From JAFGBI01 sp964454025 (GTDB lineage Bacteria; Myxococcota_A; Polyangia; Polyangiales; Polyangiaceae), in the NCBI GenBank assembly GCA_964454025.1, contig CAYVRP010000019.1, forward strand, positions 1 to 64,000: a stretch of DNA of 64,000 nucleotides, given 5' to 3'. This document shows, in pieces, positions 16,103 to 26,329 of the stretch. The notes under the pieces were generated by a model. The model saw only the letters and a list, made by a program, of their open reading frames with translations. It was not told where the DNA came from and did no database searches. Each line of letters starts with the position of its first letter. The first letter of the stretch is position 1. A program made the position numbers and the translations under genes.

Positions 16103-17152
16103 TCACCCGGGCGCGCGAGCCGTGGAGGCGCGCTCCACCAGGGACACCGGGGTGAGCCGCGTCTGCGGATCCCGCCGGCCGCGCTCGACCAGCTCGATGA
16201 GCCAGGCCATGGCCTCCACGCCGAGGGCCTCCTTGTCGACGCCCACGGTGGTGAGCGGGGGATCGGTGTAGTTGCTCATCGTGATGTCGTCGAAGCCGAC
16301 CACGCTCAGGTCACGAGGCACGGCGATCCCCAGGCGGCGCGCGGCGGCGAGGACGCCCGCCGCCACCTCGTCGTTGGCGCAGAACAGGGCCGTCGGGCGC
16401 TGCGGGCGGCCGAGTACGCGCTCCGCCGCCGCGCGCCCCCCGTCGAAGGTGAGGGCGCCGGCCGGCACCAGGTGCCCCCGCTGCCTCGGGCGCACCCCGG
16501 CCGCCTCGAGCCCGGCGCGGAAGCCCTCCGCGCGGGCCGCGATGCTGGGGCGATCCAGGGCGCCGTGGACGAAGGCGAGCCGGCGGTGGCCGAGCCGGAG
16601 CAGGTGCTCGGCGGCGAGCCGCCCCCCGCGGTGGTTGTCGATCTCGATGGCCTGGACGCCGGTGAGCGGCGGGAAATGATCGATGGCCACCACCGGGATG
16701 CCGCGCGCCTCGACGTCGCGGACCAGGCGCGCGCTCGTCTCCCGCACCAGGATGACCCCCTCCACGTTGTTCTCCCGGACGATCTTGGGCAGATCCGCGT
16801 ATCCGCGGTACTCGCCGGGAACGAAGGAGAAGAGGAGGTTATACTCGCGCCGGATGGCCTCCTTGATCGCGCCCTGCACCACGAACGAGTAGAAGGCGTT
16901 GCTGATGAGCTCCTCGTTCCGATAGAACACGATACCCACGTTGTGGGTGCGCTTGCGGGCGAGCCCCGCGGCGGCGGCCGAGGGGTGGTAGTTCAGCCGC
17001 TCGGCGACGCGCTGGACGCGCTTGCGGACCTTCTCGCTGATCGCCTGCCCGGGGCGGTTGTTGAGGACGAAGGACACGGTGGCGCTGGAGACGCCGGCCT
17101 TCGCCGCCACGTCCTTGATGGTGGGCTTCTTCCGGTGCGGGAGGGGCGGCAC
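16103..17152 (-). CDS. LacI-family transcriptional regulator
   Basis: A 349-residue regulator. Residues 9-55 form the LacI helix-turn-helix (TIKDVAAKAGVSSATVSFVLN) with the hinge helix region NYHPSAAAAGLARKRT. Residues 65-349 are a periplasmic-binding-protein-like sensor domain (VGIVFY..., VEGVILV, VVAIDHFPPL, GHRRLAFVHGALD, TALFCANDEVAAGVL, SVVGFDD, PPLTTVGVD). The chosen start is a GTG (complement of 17150-17152) with AGGGG upstream; the open frame continues upstream but without family similarity. It lies immediately upstream of the epimerase and GH130 genes on the same strand and most likely controls them, sensing mannobiose, mannosylglucose or a phosphorylated product. It is divergent from glnS. 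Confidence 0.93.
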   Translation of the reverse strand: MPPLPHRKKPTIKDVAAKAGVSSATVSFVLNNRPGQAISEKVRKRVQRVAERLNYHPSAAAAGLARKRTHNVGIVFYRNEELISNAFYSFVVQGAIKEAIRREYNLLFSFVPGEYRGYADLPKIVRENNVEGVILVRETSARLVRDVEARGIPVVAIDHFPPLTGVQAIEIDNHRGGRLAAEHLLRLGHRRLAFVHGALDRPSIAARAEGFRAGLEAAGVRPRQRGHLVPAGALTFDGGRAAAERVLGRPQRPTALFCANDEVAAGVLAAARRLGIAVPRDLSVVGFDDITMSNYTDPPLTTVGVDKEALGVEAMAWLIELVERGRRDPQTRLTPVSLVERASTARAPG

Positions 17153-17325
17153 GATGCCCCTGCTTACCCGATGCCGAACCTTCCAGCCACCCCCGCTCAC
17201 GCCTCGGCGACGGCGGCGACCGCGCGGGCCGGGACGGCGCCCCCGACCCGGGGCCCGGCTTGCTCGCCTGGACCGCCCGAGACATCCTGAGCCCCCGCGC
17301 CGCACCCGGCGCCCTGGAGCGTCTC

Positions 17326-18993
<1,668 letters not shown>

Positions 18994-19075
18994 GGCGCAG
19001 GTGACGCGCCGACGACCGGGCACCCGTGACGGCGCCGGCAGGCCGGCCCGCGCGTGCTCCGAGCGCGACCGGGGG

Positions 19076-20368
19076 CTACCCCTTCCGGCGCCGCTTCACC
19101 CCGTGGTCGTCGCGCGCCACGGGCGCGGGACCGACGGGCGGCGCCCGCGGCGGCTCCGCGGCGGGCAGGGGCTCCGCGGCGGGCGCCGGCAGATCCAGCT
19201 TGGCGCGCAGCAGCTCACCCAGGCTCCCCATCGCCCCGCTCGTCCGCGTCGCGGGGCGCCCCGCGGCCGCGAACTCGCGGTAGTTGCGGCGCTCCTCGAC
19301 GTCGGCCACGCCGCTCACGCTGAAGCGGAGCCGGCCGCTCTGGGCGTCCCGATGGGTGACCACCACCTGTACCTCGCGACCCACCGGGTAGGCGCGGCGG
19401 TGGTCGGCCCCGGGGGCCAGGCCGAGGTCTCGCGCCGGCACCAGCCCCTCGCCGGTCGGCGTCTCCACGAAGATCCCGAAGGTACTGTGCCGCGTGACCA
19501 CGCCGGTGAGCACCTCGTCCGGCGCGGGGGCGGCCGGGCGCGGCGGCGCGTCGACCAGCGCCTTGACGCTCAACCGCACGCGCACGCCCTTGGGGCTCTC
19601 CTCCACGGCGAGCACGCGCGCCCGCACGGGGTCGCCGACGGACACCGCCTCCTCCACGCTCCCGATCCGGTGGTGCGCGAGCTCGGAGACGTGCACGAAG
19701 CCCTCGATCCCGCCGAGATCGATCACGGCGCCGTGCCGGTTCGTCGAGTGCACGGTCCCCTCCACCTCGGCGCCGGGCACCAGGCGCTCCAGGATCTCGC
19801 GCTGCTGATCCTGCCGCCGCGCCTCGAGCTCGGCCCGCCGCGACACCACCACGGAGCGCCCCCCGTCGCGGACCTCGACCACCCGCACCTGCACGGTCTG
19901 CCCGACCAGGGCGGTCAGATCCGCGACGTACGCGAGGTCCACCTGCGAGGCGGGGCAGAAGGCCCGGACGTCCCCGATCTCGACCTCGAGCCCGCCCTTG
20001 ACGGCCTGCCGCACGATGCCCTCGACGGTGGAGCCTGCCACCCGCGCCGCCTCCAGGGCGCCGGCGTCCACGGTGCCGTCGCGGCCGATGGACAGGGCGA
20101 GGGTGAGCGACCCCGGCCGGGCGTCGGTCACCGTGGCGCGCACCCGATCCCCGATCTTGACCGTCAGCGCGCCCGACCGATCGACGACCTCGGCGCGATC
20201 GAGGCGCGCCTCGGAGGTGCCGCCCACGTCGACGAAGACGCTGTCGGCGGTGATCTGGACCACGGTGCCCTCGGTCACCTCGCCGCGGCGCAGCCGCCGG
20301 GCCGCCCGCTTGCTGCTGTCGGAGGTCACCGACTCCATCAGGGAAGCGAAATCGTCGTCGCGAGGCAT
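19076..20368 (-). CDS. S1-domain RNA-binding protein (RpsA-like, four S1 repeats)
   Basis: A 430-residue protein with four tandem S1 OB-folds: about residues 30-97 (GTVVQITADSVFVDVGGTSEA), 113-180 (GIVRQAVKGGLEVEI), 199-267 (GTVHSTNRHGAVIDLGGIEGFVHVSEL) and 286-360 (GVVTRHSTFGIFVETPTGEGLVPARDL). The third carries the canonical G.V......GA.V.LGG.EGFVHVSEL signature. A basic tail (DDHGVKRRRKG) ends it. Ribosomal protein S1 usually has six repeats and about 550 residues, so this is more likely an accessory S1-like factor than the only RpsA. It is soluble and cytoplasmic, with a probable role in mRNA binding or translation. Convergent with glnS. Confidence 0.9.
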   Translation of the reverse strand: MPRDDDFASLMESVTSDSSKRAARRLRRGEVTEGTVVQITADSVFVDVGGTSEARLDRAEVVDRSGALTVKIGDRVRATVTDARPGSLTLALSIGRDGTVDAGALEAARVAGSTVEGIVRQAVKGGLEVEIGDVRAFCPASQVDLAYVADLTALVGQTVQVRVVEVRDGGRSVVVSRRAELEARRQDQQREILERLVPGAEVEGTVHSTNRHGAVIDLGGIEGFVHVSELAHHRIGSVEEAVSVGDPVRARVLAVEESPKGVRVRLSVKALVDAPPRPAAPAPDEVLTGVVTRHSTFGIFVETPTGEGLVPARDLGLAPGADHRRAYPVGREVQVVVTHRDAQSGRLRFSVSGVADVEERRNYREFAAAGRPATRTSGAMGSLGELLRAKLDLPAPAAEPLPAAEPPRAPPVGPAPVARDDHGVKRRRKG

Positions 20369-20445
20369 GGGGCGGCGGACTATGCCACCGGTCGCCCAGC
20401 CCGGAAAGCACCCGGGGTGACCGGGCGTGCGTCCGCACCGCGGCG

Positions 20446-21555
20446 GTGCTAGCCGCCAGGACCGTGCGCGCCGGTGTTCCTCCCCGGGACGAGCTCGCGG
20501 CAGAGCTCGAGGCCGCCGCCCTCCGGGCGCTCGGCGAGGCCTACACCGACCTCAACGCGCAGCTCTTCGGGGGGCGGCTCCGGCCCCCGGTGCTGTCCCT
20601 GAGCCAGACCTCGGGCCGCCTCGGGGCCTGGTCGCGGGAGCACCGCGGCATGGAGCTCGACCGTTCACTGCTCCTCGACCACGGCTGGGGGACCGCGCTC
20701 GAGGTGCTGAAGCACGAGATGGCTCACCAGTACGTGGACGAGGTGCTCGGCCTGCTCGACGAGACGGCGCACGGACCGGCGTTCCGCGAGGTCTGCCGGG
20801 CGCGCGGCATCGACCAGCGCGCCGCCGGGGTCCCCGCCGCCGCCCGGAGCGAGCGCGAGGGCCGCGCGCTCGACCGCGTGGCGAAGCTGCTGGCCCTGGC
20901 GGCGAGCCCGGACGAGCACGAGGCCCAGGCCGCGGCCCTGGCGGCGCAGCGCCTGATGCTCAAGTACAACATCGCGCTGGACGCCGAGGGGGCGACGCGC
21001 CGCTACGGCTTCCGCCACCTGGGCGAGCCCACCGGGCGCGTCAGCGAGGCCGAGCGGCTCCTCGCCGCCATCCTGGCCGAGCACTACTTCGTGGAGGCGA
21101 TCTGGATCCCGGTCTGGCGTTGCCGCGAGGGCAAGCGGGGCACGGTGCGCGAGGGCTGCGGGACCGAGGAGAACCTCGAGCTCGCGGCCTACACCTACGA
21201 GTTTCTGCGGCACACGGCGGAGGCGCTGGGGCGGGCGCACCAGCGGGCGCGCGGCACCAAGCGCAACCAGGGGCGGCGGCAGTTCCTGGCGGGGGTCATG
21301 GCGGGGTTCCGCGACCGCCTCGGGCACCAGCAGCGCGCCCACCAGGCCGAGGGCCTGGTGTGGATCGGCGACGCCGGGCTCGCCACCTACTTCCGGAGCC
21401 GACACCCCCGGGTGCGCTGGACACGCCACCTCGGCAGCCAGCACACCGAGGCGTTCGCCCGCGGCCGGGAGGAGGGACGCAAGATCGTCGTCCACCGCGG
21501 CGTCACCAGCGGCGCCGGCGCCGCCCGCCCGGAGCTCCCGCCTCGGCGCGAGTAG
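20446..21555 (+). CDS. SprT-like metallopeptidase fused to DUF2786 domain
   Basis: A 369-residue protein. Residues about 20-115 resemble SprT-like zincins: a strand/helix lead, then VLKHEMAHQYVDEVLG with the HExxH zinc site and a later HGPAFREVCRARG helix that would supply the third His. From about residue 135 a DUF2786-like helix appears (RVAKLLALAASPDEHEAQAAALAAQRLMLKYNI). A long alpha/beta region follows (EAERLLAAILAEHYFVEAIWIP, YEFLRHTAEALGRAHQ) to the end. This architecture recurs in myxobacteria and cyanobacteria; SprT domains elsewhere act in DNA-protein crosslink repair, but here the role is unknown. The start is GTG at 20446; a second in-frame GTG lies six codons on. Confidence 0.8.
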   Translation: MLAARTVRAGVPPRDELAAELEAAALRALGEAYTDLNAQLFGGRLRPPVLSLSQTSGRLGAWSREHRGMELDRSLLLDHGWGTALEVLKHEMAHQYVDEVLGLLDETAHGPAFREVCRARGIDQRAAGVPAAARSEREGRALDRVAKLLALAASPDEHEAQAAALAAQRLMLKYNIALDAEGATRRYGFRHLGEPTGRVSEAERLLAAILAEHYFVEAIWIPVWRCREGKRGTVREGCGTEENLELAAYTYEFLRHTAEALGRAHQRARGTKRNQGRRQFLAGVMAGFRDRLGHQQRAHQAEGLVWIGDAGLATYFRSRHPRVRWTRHLGSQHTEAFARGREEGRKIVVHRGVTSGAGAARPELPPRRE

Positions 21556-21602
21556 CCGGCGCGCTGGGCGTCCCCTCGACGGCGGCGCCAGGGGCTGCGA
21601 TC

Positions 21603-23738
21603 ATGCTGGCGTTCGGGGATCGCCGGAGTGGGGTCGTGAGCCAGGAAAACGGGTCGCTCGACGGAGCAGGGGAGGAGCGGTCCGGCGGCGGCGCGGCCAG
21701 CGAGCCGTCCCCTGACGCGGGCGCCGCGACGCTCCCCTTGGTGCCGGTGCCGGTGCCGCGGACCCGACCGTGGGGGGTGCCCGACGCGGACCGGGCGCCG
21801 TCGGACCCGCCGCTCGACCCCGTGCGCGCGAGCGAGCCGCCGGACAACGTGATCCGGGGCGGGGCCGCCGCCAACCCCGCGCTCGACGCCCTGGTCGGCG
21901 GGCAGCCGGTCCCCGAGGAGCGCGTGGGGACCGTCATCGCCGCGCGCTACCGCCTCGATCGCCGCCTCGGCGCCGGAGGCGTCGGCGACGTGTACCTGGC
22001 CAGCGCCCTCCCGGAGGAGCGTCGCGTCGCGGTGAAGCTCCTGCGCCGGGAGCTCGGCCTGCTCCCCGAGGTGGTGGCCTTGTTCGAGCGGGAGGCCGCC
22101 GCCGCGAGCCGAATCGACCACCCCAACGTGGCCGGAGCCCTCGACTTCGGTCGCCTCCAGGACGGGTCGCTCTATCTGGTGCTCGAGTACGTGGCGGGCG
22201 CGAGCCTGGCCGAGGTCCTCGCGAGCGAGGGGCCGCTCGAGACCGCCCGCGCGCTGCGGATCGCTCGCGCCATCGCCGCGGCCCTCGGCGCCGCGCACCG
22301 CGCCGGCATCGTGCACCGCGACCTGAAGCCCGAGAACGTGATGCTGACGGAGCGCCCCGGCCCGGAGACGGTCAAGGTGGTAGACTTCGGCGTCGCGCAG
22401 CTCCCCGCCGAGTGCTCGACCCGCGTCACGCCCGCCCTGCGCGCGACCTTCACCGGCACGCCAGAGTACATGGCCCCGGAGCAGGCGGCCGGCACCATCG
22501 TCGACCACCGCGCCGACCTCTACACGCTGGGCGTCGTGCTCTACGCGATGCTGGCGGGGCACCCGCCCTTCCGCGACGAGACGATGGAGGCGGTGCTGCG
22601 GCGGCAGATCGCCGAGCCGCCGCCGCCCCTACCGGCCCGCGTCGACGCGGGCGCGGCGGCGCTCACGATGACCCTGTTGGCGAAGGATCCCGACCACCGA
22701 CCACCGACGGCCGACGACGTCGTGCGCCGCATCGACGAGCTCGTTGCCCCCGAGGCGGGCGCCGAGGCCGAGTCGGAGCCGCGACCAGCGTCCTCGTCAC
22801 GGTCCCCCGCGAGCAGCACCTCGCGATCGACGGCGTCGTCCCGCGTCGCACGCGTGGCCGATCCGGCGCCAGGCCCGGCCTCGAGCGCGGGCGCCACCTC
22901 CTCGCGGCGGCCCGGGTCGCGACCCGTCCCGCCCGCGCCCGAACCGCGCACGCCTCGCCCCCGCCTCCTGCTCTGGCTCGTCGTGGTCACCGTCACGTTG
23001 CTGCTGGTCCTGATCGGCGCCGGGGCGGCCACCCGCTCGCGGCGAGCCGCGGTCGGGCTCGCACCGTCGCGCCCGAGCGCGCCGCCGAGCGAGGTCGAGC
23101 TAGCGCGGATCGCCGCCCGCGCGGCCACGGGCGACGCCGCCGCGCTGGTAGACCTCGAGCGCGCGCGGCCGCTCTCCGCGCCCGCCCTCCGGGCACTCGG
23201 GCGCGGCTACGCCGCGCGCGGAGCCGCCAGCCGCAGCGTGGCGGCGTACGCGCGCGCCCTGCAGCTCGACCCGACGCTGGCGGACGAACCGGTCATCGCG
23301 CGCGACGTGCGCCGCGCCATCGACGATCCGGCCGCCAGCGAGGCGGCGCTCGAGCTCGCCAGCGCTCGGCTCGGCACGAGGGGGCTCGACGTGGTGTTCG
23401 ACGCCTGGTCCGCGGCCCGCCAGGACACGGCACGGACCGCGCTCGCCACCCGCAGCAAGCGCCTGCTCGACGATCCTCGCGTGGCGCGCCGCGCCTCGCC
23501 TGCGCTCCGCGTCGCGCTCGCGCTCTGGGCAGGCACCTCCTGCGAGTCGTACCGCGCGCTCTTGCCCCAGGTGGTGGTCGAGGGTGACGCGCGGAGCCTC
23601 CCCGTGCTGAACGCGCTCGCACGAACGCAGGGCTGCGGGCCGCAGCAGCGCCGAGACTGCTTCGCCTGCCTGCGCGGCGACGATCTGCTCGCCCGGGCGA
23701 CCGCGGCCGCCGCCGCCCGCCCCGCCCCGGACCTCTGA
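21603..23738 (+). CDS. Membrane Ser/Thr protein kinase
   Basis: A 711-residue eukaryote-like kinase. A disordered acidic N-terminus (1-105) precedes the kinase domain at about 115-380: glycine loop LGAGGVGDVYLA, VAVKLL Lys, EYVAGASLAEVL hinge, catalytic loop HRDLKPENVML, DFG in VKVVDFGVA, and GTPEYMAPEQ. After a Ser/Pro-rich juxtamembrane region comes a hydrophobic span (LLLWLVVVTVTLLLVLIGAG, about 457-476). The outer part, about 235 residues with a TPR-like helical character, contains a Cys cluster at its end (CGPQQRRDCFACLRG). All catalytic residues are present, so it should be active. The frame is open far upstream, but the ATG at 21603 fits the conserved part and clears the preceding gene. 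Its stimulus is unknown. Confidence 0.92.
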   Translation: MLAFGDRRSGVVSQENGSLDGAGEERSGGGAASEPSPDAGAATLPLVPVPVPRTRPWGVPDADRAPSDPPLDPVRASEPPDNVIRGGAAANPALDALVGGQPVPEERVGTVIAARYRLDRRLGAGGVGDVYLASALPEERRVAVKLLRRELGLLPEVVALFEREAAAASRIDHPNVAGALDFGRLQDGSLYLVLEYVAGASLAEVLASEGPLETARALRIARAIAAALGAAHRAGIVHRDLKPENVMLTERPGPETVKVVDFGVAQLPAECSTRVTPALRATFTGTPEYMAPEQAAGTIVDHRADLYTLGVVLYAMLAGHPPFRDETMEAVLRRQIAEPPPPLPARVDAGAAALTMTLLAKDPDHRPPTADDVVRRIDELVAPEAGAEAESEPRPASSSRSPASSTSRSTASSRVARVADPAPGPASSAGATSSRRPGSRPVPPAPEPRTPRPRLLLWLVVVTVTLLLVLIGAGAATRSRRAAVGLAPSRPSAPPSEVELARIAARAATGDAAALVDLERARPLSAPALRALGRGYAARGAASRSVAAYARALQLDPTLADEPVIARDVRRAIDDPAASEAALELASARLGTRGLDVVFDAWSAARQDTARTALATRSKRLLDDPRVARRASPALRVALALWAGTSCESYRALLPQVVVEGDARSLPVLNALARTQGCGPQQRRDCFACLRGDDLLARATAAAAARPAPDL

Positions 23739-23882
23739 CCCGGGCGGGGTGCGGCGCGCACCTCCTCCGACGGTTCCTCCCCTCGGCTCCGGCCACTGCC
23801 GCGCGGGATCCCCATCCGCCGTCGATTGCGCTACGCTTGCCGAGCGCCCGAGGGTGCACAGGGCCAATCGACCGGGGCAGCC

Positions 23883-25097
23883 ATGCATCGCGCTTCGCGG
23901 ACCAAAGGACCGTCGCTCTTGGCGATCGGCCTGGCGCTGGCCGCAGCCTGCAACGTCTACACGCCGGATCTGGTCGAGCGCACCAACGACGGGACGGAGC
24001 CCGAGACGACGGGCGGCGAGGACACGGGGGGCAACAGCACCGGCGGGAGGCCGACGGGGGGCGGCGGCACGACCGGGGGTCAGCCGAGCGGCGGGGGTAC
24101 GACCGGGGGTCAGCCGAGCGGCGGCGCGCCCACCGGTGGTGACGAGGCGGGCGGCGCGCCTGCGGGCGGCGCCCCCGGCGGGGGCTCGCAGCCGACCGGC
24201 GGCACCGGGGCACGGCCGACCGGCGGCGCGCCCGGCGGGGGCTCCGGAGGCTCGCCACCGACCGGCGGCGCGCCGGGCGGCGGCCCCCCTGACGGCGGCG
24301 CGCCCCCCGGCGGTGGTGCCGCCCCCGAGGGCGGCGCGTCCCCCGAGGGCGGCACCGGCGGCGCCCCTGCCGACGGTGGCGGCGGCGGCGTCCCCCCGGC
24401 GGCGGGCGCCGGTAGCGGCAGTGGGGGTACGCCCGCGGGGGGGAGCGGGGGCGGTGGCACGGGCGGCACCGCCGTCGATCCCGATCTCATCGACGACTTC
24501 GAGGCCAACAACAACTCCATCGTCACCGTCTCCGGGCGCCAGGGCTACTGGTACACCTTCACCGACGGCACCGACGGCACCATCACGCCGGCGGAGGGGG
24601 CCTCGGTGCGCCCCACCGCGCTCGCTCCCCCCCGCGACGAGAGCACCCGCGCCCTGCACGTCGTCTGCTCGGAGGCCTTCACCTCCTGGGGCGCCGGGTT
24701 CGGCTTCGACCTCGCCAACAAGAGGATCTACGACGCCTCCGCCTACGCGGGCGTCCGCTTCTGGGTGCGCAGCGGCGACGACTTCACCGGCGACCACCCG
24801 GACCTGTCCCTGCGCGTGAAGACCGCCGACATCGTGAAGACCACCGACAACGAGAACGGCACCTGCCCGCCGTCGTCCGATTGGGTGGCCGCCGACTGCG
24901 ACAACGCCCACCAGGTGCTCTTCCCGGTGACCGCGACCTGGACGGAGATCAGCGTGGCGTTCGCCGATCTGGCCCAGGAGGACTGGGGCTATCAGGTGGA
25001 TTTCGATCCCACCCGCACCATCGCCGTGCAGTTCCAGGTCCCCGCCGACGTGACGTTCGATGTCTGGATCGACGACATCCGCCTGTACGCGGAGTGA
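23883..25097 (+). CDS. Gly-rich lipoprotein with C-terminal carbohydrate-binding-like domain
   Basis: A 404-residue lipoprotein. The signal has a basic start (MHRASRTKG), a hydrophobic core and a lipobox AAAC (Cys23). Residues about 38-197 are a long Gly/Pro/Thr linker made of repeated TGGxPSGG/GGAPxGG units. Residues about 198-404 form a beta-sandwich starting LIDDFEANNNSI and ending FDVWIDDIRLYAE. This DDFE...IDDI pattern is typical of the CBM11/CIA30-like galactose-binding folds of myxobacterial surface proteins. Likely displayed at the cell surface on a flexible stalk and binding a glycan; the ligand is not predictable. It is convergent with the aldo/keto reductase gene. It shares its plan (lipobox, low-complexity stalk, terminal binding domain) with the Cys-rich lipoproteins elsewhere in the window. 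Confidence 0.85.
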   Translation: MHRASRTKGPSLLAIGLALAAACNVYTPDLVERTNDGTEPETTGGEDTGGNSTGGRPTGGGGTTGGQPSGGGTTGGQPSGGAPTGGDEAGGAPAGGAPGGGSQPTGGTGARPTGGAPGGGSGGSPPTGGAPGGGPPDGGAPPGGGAAPEGGASPEGGTGGAPADGGGGGVPPAAGAGSGSGGTPAGGSGGGGTGGTAVDPDLIDDFEANNNSIVTVSGRQGYWYTFTDGTDGTITPAEGASVRPTALAPPRDESTRALHVVCSEAFTSWGAGFGFDLANKRIYDASAYAGVRFWVRSGDDFTGDHPDLSLRVKTADIVKTTDNENGTCPPSSDWVAADCDNAHQVLFPVTATWTEISVAFADLAQEDWGYQVDFDPTRTIAVQFQVPADVTFDVWIDDIRLYAE

Positions 25098-25118
25098 CGC
25101 CGGTCCTGGCCGTTCGCC

Positions 25119-26102
25119 TCACCAGCGCTGGTGGACGAGCGGGCGGATCCGCGCGTCGTAGAGGGCACGCACGGCGGCCATCGTCGCCTCGTCGAGCGGG
25201 GGCAGATCGGCCGCGGCGACGTTCTCGTCCACCTGCTCGGGGCGCTTCGCGCCGGGGATCGCGCAGGTCACGCCGGGGTGCATCAGGATCCAGCGGATCG
25301 CCCAGGCGGCCATGGGGACCCCCGCCGGCACGAGCGGGCGCAGCGCCTCCACGGCCGCGAGCCCGGTTTCGAAATCGATGCCCGAGAAGGTTTCGCCGCG
25401 GTCGAAGGCGGCGCCCGCGCGGTTGAAGCGCCGATGGTCGTCCTCGGCGAAGGTGCTCGCGTGCGTCATCTTGCCGGCCAGCATCCCCGAGGAGAGGGGC
25501 AGCCGGGCGAGCACGCCGACGTCGCGGCGACGGGCCTCTTCGAGGAAACGGTCCGCGGGGCGCTGGCGGAACGCGTTGTAGATGATCTGGACCGTGGCCA
25601 CGTTCTCGAACTCGATCGCCTTCAGCGCCTCTTCCACCCGCTCGACGCTGACGCCGTAGCTCCGGATCTTCCCGGCGGCCGCCAGATCGTCGAGGATCCC
25701 GAAGACCTCGGGGGCGTAGTAGACGTCGGTCGGCGGGCAATGGAGCTGCAGCAGGTCGAGGCAGTCGGTCCGCAGGTTCTCGAGGCTGCGCTCCACGAAG
25801 GCGGTGAGGTTCGCGCGGGAATACCCGGCCAGGGTCTGCGCCGGGAGCCGGCGCCCCGCCTTGGTGGCGACGTGAATCGTCTCGCGGCGCTCCCTCCTCA
25901 ACCGCGCGACCAGCCGTTCGCTCCGGCCGTCGCCGTAGACGTCGGCGGTGTCGATGAAGTTGACCCCGCGATCGACGGCGCGGTGCAGGGCGCGCAGCGA
26001 CTCCTCGTCGCTCACCGGACCCCAGGTGCCCCCGATCGCCCAGGCCCCGAAGCTGACCGTCGATACCTCGAACCCCGTGCGCCCCAGCCTTCGATACTGC
26101 AT
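25119..26102 (-). CDS. Aldo/keto reductase
   Basis: A 327-residue TIM-barrel oxidoreductase using NADP(H). The catalytic tetrad is visible: Asp and Tyr in FIDTADVYGDGRSE, Lys in VATKAG and His in LLQLHCPP. The C-terminal cofactor region is WILMHPGVTCAIPGAKRPEQVDEN. Length and order match the family with YajO/YhdN/IolS-type members. It is soluble, and its substrate cannot be inferred (sugar- or aldehyde-type). The ATG is the complement of 26100-26102 with GCGGGA upstream. Single gene between the Gly-rich lipoprotein and glgC. Confidence 0.94.
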   Translation of the reverse strand: MQYRRLGRTGFEVSTVSFGAWAIGGTWGPVSDEESLRALHRAVDRGVNFIDTADVYGDGRSERLVARLRRERRETIHVATKAGRRLPAQTLAGYSRANLTAFVERSLENLRTDCLDLLQLHCPPTDVYYAPEVFGILDDLAAAGKIRSYGVSVERVEEALKAIEFENVATVQIIYNAFRQRPADRFLEEARRRDVGVLARLPLSSGMLAGKMTHASTFAEDDHRRFNRAGAAFDRGETFSGIDFETGLAAVEALRPLVPAGVPMAAWAIRWILMHPGVTCAIPGAKRPEQVDENVAAADLPPLDEATMAAVRALYDARIRPLVHQRW

Positions 26103-26329
26103 GGTCCCGCTCGCTTGGCGACCGAATAGCGATCCGCGAGCCGAGCGGCAACCCCGTCCGCCGAGCCTCGCGTCCGGAGGCGCCCGCCCGATACTCCACC
26201 GGCCGCGGCCCGTACTCCGAAGCTCGGCGCCGTCGCTCCGGCTCCCTCCCGCGCGCGCAGGGTGGTGCCCCGCCGCGAGCGCCGGAGCGCGCCAGCGGCG
26301 CCGTGGCCGCCGGCGCCCGGCGGGGCGCG

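Noticed and set aside
20427..21602. N-terminal extension of the Ser/Thr kinase frame across the SprT/DUF2786 gene
   Set aside because: The extension is Arg/Ala-rich and overlaps a well-supported gene in another frame; the kinase start is placed at 21603.
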